NCBI GenBank assembly: GCA_012799415.1
Contig: JAAZLH010000036.1
Coordinates: 1 to 47,446, forward strand
Length of the DNA: 47,446 bases
From: Candidatus Epulonipiscium sp.
GTDB lineage: Bacteria > Bacillota > Clostridia > Lachnospirales > JAAYNZ01
Direction of reading: 5' to 3'
The notes under the pieces were generated by a model. That model ran no database searches, had not been told where the DNA came from, and saw only the letters and a program-made list of their open reading frames with translations. Shown piece by piece: positions 8,279 to 15,164 of this stretch. The position numbers and the translations under genes were made by a program. Every line of letters begins with the position of its first letter. The stretch's first letter is position 1.

Positions 8279-10669
8279 ATGGACAAAATCAAAATGCGGA
8301 AAACATATCATTTAAATCTAGAATGGAAGTTTCATTTAGGTGATGAGCCGAGGGCTTGGCAAAAGGGCTTTGATGATAAGGCTTGGCGAACCGTAAATCT
8401 TCCCCATGATTGGTCTGTAGAACAGCCTTTTGATAAAAAGCATTCTAGTGGTACTGGTTATTTGCCGGGGGGAATAGGCTTTTACCGTAAACAATTTTTC
8501 TTACCTAAAGAATTAGAAGGAAAGCGAGTGTATGTTACCTTTGATGGTGTTTATAACAACAGTATGGTTTGGTGCAATAGCTATTACCTAGGAAAAAGGC
8601 CATCAGGCTATACACAATTTATCTATGACTTAACGGATTTTGCTTGCTTTGGTGATGAACCTAATATCATAACAGTCAAAGTGGACCATAAAGATATTGC
8701 AGATTCTAGGTGGTTTACAGGTTCGGGGATTTATCGAAAAGTCACTCTTACAGTGACAGATCATATATATATTGATCATTATGGAGTGTTTGTTTCTGTA
8801 GAAAAGACAGACCAAAAAAGTGCAATATTATCGATACAAACTTCTGTTAGAAATAGGACAGGGGAGAGTGCTCAGATCATCATTAGAAATTCGGTGTATA
8901 ATGCAGAATATGAGCTTGTAGCAACAGCAGAAGAATCTGTGGTGGTCCAAGGGGACGAAGTCGTTACAGGATCTCAAAAGATAAAGGTAAATGAGCCCAA
9001 TTTATGGTCTGTGAATACGCCTTATTTGTATACTTGTAAGACTGAAATTGAAAAGGAAGGTATGGTTATAGATGAAAAACAAACAATGACAGGCATACGC
9101 ACCTTTGCCTTTGATGCAAAGAAAGGTTTCTTTTTGAATGGGGAAAATATGAAATTAAAAGGGGTTTGTGTTCACCATGATGCAGGCTGTTTGGGGGCAG
9201 CTGTAAGAAAAAAAGTATGGAGGAGAAGGCTAGAAAGCCTAAAGAAAGTAGGTTGCAATGCCATACGTATGAGTCATAATCCTCATATGCCAGAACTCTA
9301 TGATTTATGTGATGAGCTTGGATTTTTAGTTATTGATGAAGCTTTTGATGAGTGGGAAGGTGTAAAAAATAAGTGGGCGCAAGGCCATAATGTATATCCA
9401 CCAGCCCATTATGGGTACTATGAAGATTTTCCGGATTGGCATGAAAGGGATCTTTCTACTATGGTTTTACGAGGTCGCAATCATCCTTCTATTATACTAT
9501 GGAGTATTGGTAATGAAGTAGATTATCCAAATGATCCTTATTGCCATCCAAATTTTAAGACCACGACAGGAAATAATGATGCAAATAAGCCAGCGGCAGA
9601 ACGACAGTATGACCCAAATAAGCCTAATGCAGAACGACTTGTTACCATTGCAAAAAAATTAGTTTCTATTGTAAAAAAACATGATCAAACGAGGCCGGTA
9701 ACAGCAGCTTTAGCTTTTCCAGAGCTTTCAAATTTAACAGGATATGCAGATTGTCTAGATGTAGTTGGATATAACTATAAAGAACATCTTTATGAGGAAG
9801 ATCATAAAAGATATCCTGATCGGATCCTATTAGGGAGCGAAAATGGAAAAGAGTTAGAACAATGGTTGGCAGTGAAGGATAAGGAGTATATATCTGCTCA
9901 ATTTCTCTGGACAGGTATCGATTTTCTAGGAGAAACTCAAGGATGGCCTTCTCATGGTTCAGAGGCAGGAATCCTTGATATTGCTGGTTTTGAAAAGGTA
10001 AGTTACTATTTTCGTCAAAGCCTATGGTCAGATAAACCCATGATTAAATTATTTGCTTCCTATGATGAACCTAGATCAAAATACTATCTATATAATAAAA
10101 ACTTAGTATCCTCATGGAACTTCATGCAAGATGAAGACGTCTACGTTACGTGTTTGACAAATTGTAAGAAGGTAGAGCTATTTTTGAATGATAGGTCTTT
10201 AGGGAGTCAGTATTTAAAAGATGATAGCAGATCTTATCTCATATGGAAAGTACCTTTTGAAAAAGGAGAATTAAAAGCCATTGCTATAGATGAAAAAGGA
10301 CAGAAATATGAAGAATTTTTAAATACAGGGGGAGCTCCAGCAGGTCTTCAGATGTATTGTACAGACCCCCAAATTACTGCAGATGGTCTAGATATGGCTC
10401 ATGTAATAGTAGAGATAGTAGATGGATCGGGACAATTGGTTTCAAGGGCAGAAGATCTAATTTATATATCTATAGAAGGGCCAGGTCAAATCCTAGGACT
10501 TGAAAATGGAAATCTTGAAGACAACACCCCCTATGCCTTACGATGCCGTAGAGCATATAATGGAAAGTTACTAATCTATATAGGGTCTACGCCTGAATCA
10601 GGAGAAATTAAAGTGAAAGCCCAAGCTAGAGGGCTAAAAAGTGCAGAAGTAATCATCTCAAGTATATGA
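8279..10669 (+). CDS. glycoside hydrolase family 2 (beta-galactosidase-like)
   Basis: This protein of about 796 residues has the GH2 layout: N-terminal jelly roll (NLPHDWSVEQ near 35-44), an immunoglobulin-like domain, a TIM barrel, then C-terminal beta domains. Acid/base E413 lies in SIGNEVDYPN and the probable nucleophile E521 in LLGSENGKE. No signal peptide is present, so it acts inside the cell on sugars brought in by the upstream ABC importer. Beta-galactosidase is the best guess; beta-glucuronidase is possible. ATG codons at 8270, 8273 and 8279 are in frame; 8279 has the best spacing to AAAGGA at 8265-8270. Confidence 0.85.
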   Translation: MDKIKMRKTYHLNLEWKFHLGDEPRAWQKGFDDKAWRTVNLPHDWSVEQPFDKKHSSGTGYLPGGIGFYRKQFFLPKELEGKRVYVTFDGVYNNSMVWCNSYYLGKRPSGYTQFIYDLTDFACFGDEPNIITVKVDHKDIADSRWFTGSGIYRKVTLTVTDHIYIDHYGVFVSVEKTDQKSAILSIQTSVRNRTGESAQIIIRNSVYNAEYELVATAEESVVVQGDEVVTGSQKIKVNEPNLWSVNTPYLYTCKTEIEKEGMVIDEKQTMTGIRTFAFDAKKGFFLNGENMKLKGVCVHHDAGCLGAAVRKKVWRRRLESLKKVGCNAIRMSHNPHMPELYDLCDELGFLVIDEAFDEWEGVKNKWAQGHNVYPPAHYGYYEDFPDWHERDLSTMVLRGRNHPSIILWSIGNEVDYPNDPYCHPNFKTTTGNNDANKPAAERQYDPNKPNAERLVTIAKKLVSIVKKHDQTRPVTAALAFPELSNLTGYADCLDVVGYNYKEHLYEEDHKRYPDRILLGSENGKELEQWLAVKDKEYISAQFLWTGIDFLGETQGWPSHGSEAGILDIAGFEKVSYYFRQSLWSDKPMIKLFASYDEPRSKYYLYNKNLVSSWNFMQDEDVYVTCLTNCKKVELFLNDRSLGSQYLKDDSRSYLIWKVPFEKGELKAIAIDEKGQKYEEFLNTGGAPAGLQMYCTDPQITADGLDMAHVIVEIVDGSGQLVSRAEDLIYISIEGPGQILGLENGNLEDNTPYALRCRRAYNGKLLIYIGSTPESGEIKVKAQARGLKSAEVIISSI

Positions 10670-10690
10670 AAATAAGAATTTAAATTCAGG

Positions 10691-10757
10691 AAGATATCTA
10701 CGCTTATCAACTTAAGGGATACTACGAAAAGAGTTGGAATGTAGATATCTTTTCTTT
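10691..10757 (+). terminator. terminator of the ABC/GH2 operon
   Basis: The arms aagatatctac at 10691-10701 and gtagatatctt at 10741-10751 pair perfectly, with an inner pair caact/agttg extending the structure, and are followed by ttcttt. The stem is long with an internal loop, so efficiency is uncertain. Confidence 0.6.
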
Positions 10758-10876
10758 ACAGCGATAGATATACAACCTCAAAAACAGAAGCACTCGGGAG
10801 TAAGGACGAAGAAAGTCAAAGGAGGAGAGCTGTATAGGTGCTGACGGAGGTTTCTATTATGAACGTGTATATCTAT

Positions 10877-10906
10877 ATTACATTCAGATCAAATTAGTAG
10901 TATAAT
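10877..10906 (+). promoter_or_regulatory. probable promoter of the 2-hydroxyacid dehydrogenase gene
   Basis: ATTACA at 10877-10882 and TATAAT at 10901-10906 are separated by 18 bp. The -10 box is perfect, the -35 box matches at 4 of 6 positions. It lies downstream of the inverted repeat, so that repeat would not be in this transcript. Confidence 0.55.
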
Positions 10907-10948
10907 AATAAGAATAGTAAAGAGTAAGCATAAGGAGGAAGAAAAATA

Positions 10949-11902
10949 ATGCATATTGTTGTATTAGAACCGTTAGCAATAGAAAAAGAGATTCTTTTTG
11001 ACTTGATGAAACCTTTGGAGGCACAAGGTCATACCATTACCATATATTCGGATATTGAAAAAGAGGAAGAAGCTTTAAAGTCGAGGGTAAAGGATGCAGA
11101 TATTCTTATTATTGCAAACAGTCCATTATCAGGTGAAGTCATTCGATCAGCAACACATTTGAAAATGATTTCTGTTGCTTTTACAGGGATTGATCATATC
11201 GATCAAGGGGCATGTAAAGAAAAGGGGATTATGATTTGTAATGCAGCAGGGTATAGTACTCATTCTGTTGCTGAGTTAACTTTTGGGCTTCTATTTGGCC
11301 TGCTTAGAAATATTCCAGCATGTGATCAGGTAACACGAGAAGAAAGAACAAAAGCTGGGTTAGTAGGAAATGAATTATATGGAAAGACCTTTGGTATCAT
11401 TGGTACAGGAGCTATTGGAAGCCGAGTGGGGGAGTTAGCTAAAGCTTTTGGTTGTAGAGTTATTGCTTATAGCCGTACAGAGAAGAAGGAAGTCCATGAT
11501 TTAGGAATTCAGTATGTATCTTTAGATGAATTGCTACAAAAAAGTGATATCATCAGTTTACATACACCTTTAACAACAGAAACACAGGGACTTATCAATG
11601 AAGAAAAACTAGAATTAGTGAAACCTACAGCTGTTTTAATTAACGTAGCAAGAGGAGCTGTTGTAGATAGTCAAGCTTTAGCCAAAGCTCTACAGGAGGG
11701 ACGTCTAGCAGGTGCTGGTATTGATGTATTCGAGATGGAGCCACCGATTCCAAAAGATCATCCCTTATTGTCGGTTCCGAATACGATTGTGACCCCCCAC
11801 GTAGCCTTTGCAACAGCAGAATCTATGAAAGGGAGAGCAGAAATTGTTATAGAAAATATCATACAATGGGAAAAAGGAACACCTCAGAATAGGATGTTAT
11901 AA
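10949..11902 (+). CDS. D-isomer-specific 2-hydroxyacid dehydrogenase
   Basis: The 317-residue cytosolic NAD(P)-dependent enzyme interconverts 2-oxoacids and D-2-hydroxyacids. The Rossmann motif IGTGAIGSRV lies at 151-160, the substrate-binding Arg in NVARGAVVD (R235), the catalytic acid in DVFEMEPP (about E264) and the catalytic His in TPHVAFAT (H284). The length fits the family. Substrate cannot be read from the sequence; glycerate/hydroxypyruvate, phosphoglycerate and lactate enzymes all look like this. Its own promoter precedes it and a terminator follows, so it is monocistronic. Confidence 0.88.
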   Translation: MHIVVLEPLAIEKEILFDLMKPLEAQGHTITIYSDIEKEEEALKSRVKDADILIIANSPLSGEVIRSATHLKMISVAFTGIDHIDQGACKEKGIMICNAAGYSTHSVAELTFGLLFGLLRNIPACDQVTREERTKAGLVGNELYGKTFGIIGTGAIGSRVGELAKAFGCRVIAYSRTEKKEVHDLGIQYVSLDELLQKSDIISLHTPLTTETQGLINEEKLELVKPTAVLINVARGAVVDSQALAKALQEGRLAGAGIDVFEMEPPIPKDHPLLSVPNTIVTPHVAFATAESMKGRAEIVIENIIQWEKGTPQNRML

Positions 11903-11922
11903 AATGAAAAATAAGAAATTAT

Positions 11923-11967
11923 CCACCAGCTTAAGGACGATGCTCCTTGGTTGGTGTTTTTTTATTT
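11923..11967 (+). terminator. terminator after the 2-hydroxyacid dehydrogenase gene
   Basis: An imperfect stem joins caccagcttaagga (11924-11937) and tccttggttggtg (11944-11956), followed by a run of eight T residues. Confidence 0.8.
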
Positions 11968-11991
11968 AAAACAAAATTTCAAAGATAGTTA

Positions 11992-12019
11992 TTGACATAT
12001 GTCATAAATGAAGTATAAT
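11992..12019 (+). promoter_or_regulatory. sigma-A promoter of the ORP/Mrp-like cluster
   Basis: TTGACA at 11992-11997 and TATAAT at 12014-12019 are both consensus with a 16-bp spacer. The -35 box is embedded in the first of two identical palindromes. Confidence 0.88.
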
Positions 12020-12043
12020 AAGAATTATAAATGACATATGTCA
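11993..12043. promoter_or_regulatory. paired operators TGACATATGTCA flanking the -10 box
   Basis: The 12-bp palindrome TGACATATGTCA occurs at 11993-12004, over the -35 box, and again at 12032-12043, in the leader just before the ribosome binding site. Both copies continue with TAAATGA. Their centres are 39 bp apart. The second copy extends to 14 bp (ATGACATATGTCAT). The arrangement suggests a dimeric or tetrameric repressor that closes the promoter from both sides; the DUF134 helix-turn-helix protein encoded two genes downstream is the natural candidate. Confidence 0.8.
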
Positions 12044-12066
12044 TAAATGATAGGGAGGTGAATGTT

Positions 12067-12303
12067 ATGCCTAGGAAAGATGGAACTGGCCCGATGGGTG
12101 CTGGATTAAGGACTGGAAAGGGTTTAGGAGTTTGTACAGGTATCTATGGAGCTAGGATTGGAACAGGATTAGGACGAGGTCATGGTAGAGGCTTTGTAGT
12201 TAATAAGGCATGTTCTAAAACACAAAAGGAATTACTTCAGGAACAAAAAGATATATTACAAAACAGGCTCGAATTTATTGATCAGCAATTAGAGAATCTA
12301 TAA
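12067..12303 (+). CDS. DUF5320 family small glycine-rich protein
   Basis: The 78-residue protein starts MPRKDGTGPMGAG, the DUF5320 signature, continues with a Gly/Arg-rich stretch (about 5-40) and ends in a helical, probably coiled-coil tail (about 44-78) rich in Gln and Leu. The family is found beside DUF134, NifB/NifX-like and Mrp-like genes in anaerobes; its function is not established. The start at 12067 is set by GGGAGGTG at 12053-12060; in-frame ATG codons upstream lie over the operator. It is the first gene of the cluster. A strong hairpin follows it. Confidence 0.8.
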   Translation: MPRKDGTGPMGAGLRTGKGLGVCTGIYGARIGTGLGRGHGRGFVVNKACSKTQKELLQEQKDILQNRLEFIDQQLENL

Positions 12304-12308
12304 CGGAT

Positions 12309-12346
12309 ATCAGAGGTAACCAGAGGACGCTCTGGCTACTTCTGAT
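12309..12346 (+). other. 17-bp hairpin between DUF5320 and DUF134 genes
   Basis: Arms 12309-12325 and 12330-12346 form 15 Watson-Crick pairs, one G-U and one A-C mismatch around a GACG loop. No U tract follows (tagaattg), so it is unlikely to terminate. It probably stabilises the upstream part of the message or acts as a processing site, giving unequal expression of the first gene and the rest. Confidence 0.75.
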
Positions 12347-12367
12347 TAGAATTGAGGTGAAAGAATT

Positions 12368-12736
12368 ATGGCAAGACCAATGAAATGGAGAAAAGTTTGC
12401 TGTTTGCCCGAAAGCAATAGATTTGGGCCTCTTGATTCACTAACAGATACGAAGAATTATGTGAATATGACAGTGGATGAGTATGAAACCATAAGACTTA
12501 TTGATTTGGAGGGTTTTACACAAGAAGAGTGCGCCAATAAGATGAATGTAGCCCGTACTACTGTTCAAGGTATTTATACTGAAGCGAGAAAAAAACTGGC
12601 TGAATCATTAGTAAACGGTAAGATGCTATTGATTGAAGGGGGTGAATATCGGCTTTGTGATGGCTTAGGAAAAGGCTGTGGCCGTGGATGCCATAGACAT
12701 AGGCATAGAATAGGTCTTACAGACAAAGATAATTGA
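12368..12736 (+). CDS. DUF134 family DNA-binding protein, probable regulator of the cluster
   Basis: The 122-residue protein begins [15 protein letters not shown], the DUF134 signature, and has a sigma-region-4-like helix-turn-helix at about 47-78 ([20 protein letters not shown]). Cys pairs at 11-12 and Cys at 97, 104 and 108, followed by the His/Arg tail CHRHRHR, could bind a metal or Fe-S cluster. Family function is not established. I infer that it senses metal, redox or Fe-S state and binds the TGACATATGTCA palindromes upstream. The ribosome binding site is GAGGTGA at 12354-12360. Confidence 0.85.
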   Translation: MARPMKWRKVCCLPESNRFGPLDSLTDTKNYVNMTVDEYETIRLIDLEGFTQEECANKMNVARTTVQGIYTEARKKLAESLVNGKMLLIEGGEYRLCDGLGKGCGRGCHRHRHRIGLTDKDN

Positions 12737-12741
12737 GGTAA

Positions 12742-12962
12742 TTGATTATATATGCAGAAAAAGTAATTGAATATTTTATCTGCTCTCAAAATGCTTGTAG
12801 TATGCTAGATGCCGAAGGAAGCTTTGGTGATCCTTCATGCGGAGATTATCTTATCGTTTATATAAGGGTAAAAGACAACCGTATAGATGAAATAAGGTCT
12901 ATTGCTCAAATTTAGGAGTAAGTGCATTGCGTAATGCAATCAATTATTATTTAGAAGCTAAA
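12742..12962 (+). pseudogene. NifU-like Fe-S scaffold protein, internal deletion and frameshift
   Basis: From TTG 12742 the frame reads IIYAEKVIEYF...AEGSFGDPSCGDYLIVYIRV to about 12897, matching the N-terminus of NifU/IscU-like scaffolds with the first ligand Cys in PSCGD. It stops at TAG 12913-12915. In another frame, from 12903, the sequence reads CSNLGVSALRNAINYYLEAKR, the usual C-terminus of the same family with its last Cys. The middle third, which carries the second Cys (FGC region), is missing. This is an internal deletion with a frameshift, so no working scaffold can be made. The position between DUF134 and the NifB/NifX-like gene fits an original cluster member. Confidence 0.8.
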
Positions 12963-12978
12963 AGGACGGAGGATTCTT

Positions 12979-13347
12979 ATGAAAATAGCAATTCCAGTAG
13001 ATGAGAAAAGCTTAAAGTCAAATGTATGTATATCCTTTGGACGTACCCCATATTTCCTAATCTATGATACAGATACGAAGGAAAGTATATTTCTTGATAA
13101 CAGTGCAGTAGCAAGTACAGGTGGCGCAGGGATTAAAGCTGCACAAACAATAGTAGATCATAAGGCAGACGCTTTGCTAACTCCTCGTTGTGGAGAAAAT
13201 GCTGCTAATGTATTTAAAGCAGCTAATATTAATATATTTAAAACAATCATTGCTTCAGCTAAAGTTAATATTGATACCTTTATTGATGGAAAACTTCCAT
13301 TAATTGATGAAATTCATGCTGGATTTCATGGGCACGGAGGCAATTGA
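12979..13347 (+). CDS. NifB/NifX-family (dinitrogenase Fe-Mo cofactor domain) protein
   Basis: The 122-residue protein has the compact ribonuclease-H-like fold of the NifX/NafY/ORP group: MKIAIPVDEKSL start, FGRTPYFLIYD, a Gly-rich turn STGGAGI and TPRCGENAANVFKAANI. Relatives bind Fe-Mo cofactor or Mo-Cu clusters (orange protein). No nitrogenase genes are present, so a role in metal-cluster handling for the neighbouring ATPases is more likely. The His/Gly tail HAGFHGHGGN may bind metal. The ribosome binding site is ACGGAGG at 12966-12972. One base separates it from the next gene. Confidence 0.85.
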   Translation: MKIAIPVDEKSLKSNVCISFGRTPYFLIYDTDTKESIFLDNSAVASTGGAGIKAAQTIVDHKADALLTPRCGENAANVFKAANINIFKTIIASAKVNIDTFIDGKLPLIDEIHAGFHGHGGN

Positions 13348-13348
13348 T

Positions 13349-14209
13349 ATGAGAATAGCTGTGTTAAGTGGTAAGGGTGGTACAGGAAAAACATTGGTAT
13401 CGGTGAACTTAGCTGCGGCAGCTAAAACATCAACATATATGGATTGCGATGTTGAAGAGCCCAATGGGCATCTATTTTTTAAACCTAAAGAGGTTGAGGA
13501 AGAAGATATATCAGTAAAGATCCCAAAAGTGGATAATGAACGATGCAAAGGATGCCGAAAGTGTGTTGATTTTTGTAAATTCAATGCTCTTGCCTATATA
13601 AAAGAAAAACTGATTGTTTTTGAGGAAGTTTGTCATTCTTGTGGCGGTTGTATCATGTTTTGTCCTGAACAGGCGCTGGAAGAGAGGGAAAAGCCCATTG
13701 GGAAAGCCCAAAAAGGAACTTCCAACCAAGTAACGATATATACAGGAATATTGAATACTGGTGAAGCTTCGGGCGTTCCTATCATTAAAAAGCTTTTAGA
13801 TGAAAATAAGTCGAATACAAATAAGCCAATATTTATTGACTGCCCTCCCGGAAGTGCCTGTATCGTAATGGAAAGTATAAAGGGTGCGGACTATTGTATA
13901 TTGGTAGCTGAACCTACGTTGTTTGGTGTTCATAACTTGAATATGGTTTATGAACTAGTTAAGTTATTTAACAAATCCTTTGGGGTAGTTCTTAACAAAT
14001 GTTTAGAAGGAGAAAATCCAGCTGAAAAATTTTGTTTAGAAAGAAATATTAAGATATTGGGGCAAATTCCTTTTGATACTGAACTGGGGAATTTGAATTC
14101 AAATGCAGAAATAGCAGTTAGGAAAAGCGAAAAATATAGTGATCTATTTTCTTCTTTGTTAGAAACAATAAAAAAGGAGGTGCAACATGAAGCAATTACT
14201 CATTCTTAG
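13349..14209 (+). CDS. MinD-superfamily ATPase with inserted 2x[4Fe-4S] ferredoxin domain (1)
   Basis: The 286-residue protein has a deviant Walker A motif SGKGGTGKT (7-15), a switch CDVEEPN and Walker B IFIDCPPG. A ferredoxin domain is inserted with two CxxCxxCxxxC motifs at C66/69/72/76 and C95/98/101/105, enough for two [4Fe-4S] clusters. This architecture matches the two MinD-like ATPases of the Desulfovibrio ORP complex. Function is ATP-driven transfer or assembly of clusters, or positioning; unproven. The start at 13349 has CGGAGG at 13335-13340; an in-frame ATG at 13304 overlaps the upstream gene. It overlaps the next gene by 23 bases. Confidence 0.88.
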   Translation: MRIAVLSGKGGTGKTLVSVNLAAAAKTSTYMDCDVEEPNGHLFFKPKEVEEEDISVKIPKVDNERCKGCRKCVDFCKFNALAYIKEKLIVFEEVCHSCGGCIMFCPEQALEEREKPIGKAQKGTSNQVTIYTGILNTGEASGVPIIKKLLDENKSNTNKPIFIDCPPGSACIVMESIKGADYCILVAEPTLFGVHNLNMVYELVKLFNKSFGVVLNKCLEGENPAEKFCLERNIKILGQIPFDTELGNLNSNAEIAVRKSEKYSDLFSSLLETIKKEVQHEAITHS

Positions 14210-15068
14210 TGGAAAAGGCGGTACAGGGAAAACTACGATAGCCAGTGCATTCATAAAGCTTTCCAACACTAAGACTTATGCAGATTGTGATGTAGATGCA
14301 CCGAATCTTCACCTTATAACAGAACAAAAAGTCGAACCGAAGGAAACAGATTATTATGGTCTGCCAAAAGCGGAGATAAATCTAGAACGGTGCATTGAAT
14401 GCGATCAGTGCATACAAAACTGTAGATTTGATGCTATTTCAGCAGATAAAAAATACAAAGTAAATCCTTTTGCTTGTGAAGGCTGTGGGGTTTGCAAGGC
14501 TGTTTGTCCGGTAGAAGCTATAACTTTAAAACCGGCTGTAGTTGGTGAGTTGATGTTATATGCAAATGAAGGAGAAGTTTTTTCTACAGCACAGCTGAAA
14601 ATGGGGAGCGGCACCTCTGGATTGTTGGTTACTGAAGTAAAAAAACAGATGAAGTCGGCGGCTATTGATGCTGAAATTGCAATTATTGACGGATCTCCAG
14701 GAATAGGCTGTCCTGTTATAGCATCCCTTAGTGGTGTAGATATGGTTTTGATCGTGGCTGAGCCGTCTATATCGGGTATTAGTGATATGGAGAGAATCAT
14801 AAAAACAGCAGCTAAGTTTGGAACAAAGACAGTAGTATGTATAAACAAATGTAACACTAATATTGAAAATACAGAAAAAATAGAAGAAACTTGTAAAGAT
14901 CAAGGGCTACCTTATATGGGGAGAATACCTTTTGATTCTGACGCAGTAAAAGCTATTAATAATGGACAGACTATTGTAGATATAGATTGCATATCGGGAA
15001 TAGCAGTTAAAGCTATTTACAAGAAGACAATGGAACAGCTTCAGCTTTTTGAAGAAGATGGTGGATAA
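14187..15068 (+). CDS. MinD-superfamily ATPase with inserted 2x[4Fe-4S] ferredoxin domain (2)
   Basis: The 293-residue paralogue of the preceding gene carries Walker A SGKGGTGKT (8-16), CDVDAPN, Walker B IIDGSPG and ferredoxin motifs C69/72/75/79 and C97/100/103/107. The two proteins probably form a heterodimer, since such genes occur as adjacent pairs. AAAAAGGAGGTG at 14171-14182 lies inside the upstream gene, and the 23-base overlap indicates translational coupling. Confidence 0.88.
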   Translation: MKQLLILSGKGGTGKTTIASAFIKLSNTKTYADCDVDAPNLHLITEQKVEPKETDYYGLPKAEINLERCIECDQCIQNCRFDAISADKKYKVNPFACEGCGVCKAVCPVEAITLKPAVVGELMLYANEGEVFSTAQLKMGSGTSGLLVTEVKKQMKSAAIDAEIAIIDGSPGIGCPVIASLSGVDMVLIVAEPSISGISDMERIIKTAAKFGTKTVVCINKCNTNIENTEKIEETCKDQGLPYMGRIPFDSDAVKAINNGQTIVDIDCISGIAVKAIYKKTMEQLQLFEEDGG

Positions 15069-15164
15069 GGATGTATGCCTGATTGTGAAATAGGTGTATT
15101 TCATTTCATCTCTCTGACTGCCCATTAGGCAGCAAAGTAATAATTTAAATATAAAGGAGACAAT

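Larger units (their letters stand above)
10670..10948 (+). other. structured intergenic region between GH2 operon and dehydrogenase gene
   Basis: After the terminator, a second inverted repeat occupies 10765-10873: outer arms atagatatac (10765-10774) and gtatatctat (10866-10875), then aacctc/gaggtt, then agcac/gtgct. The enclosed segment is purine rich (several AAGGA and GGAGGAG stretches). It holds a 12-codon reading frame at 10859-10897 behind a GGAGG site. I could not match it to a riboswitch class that I know. A similar outer stem occurs at 38671-38747. Confidence 0.45.

Noticed and set aside
10691..10875. SAM, T-box, c-di-GMP, glycine, cobalamin or preQ1 riboswitch
   Set aside because: I looked for the core motifs of these classes in both orientations and did not find them; only stems are evident.
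14405..14857. 150-codon antisense reading frame on the minus strand
   Set aside because: It lies fully opposite the second MinD-ferredoxin gene, has no ribosome binding site and no recognisable motif; it arises from codon bias of the real gene.
15071..15124. 17-codon frame MPDCEIGVFHFISLTAH between the MinD and Mrp genes
   Set aside because: It has a weak AAGGA site very close to the ATG, no known motif and ends in a hairpin; probably spacer DNA.
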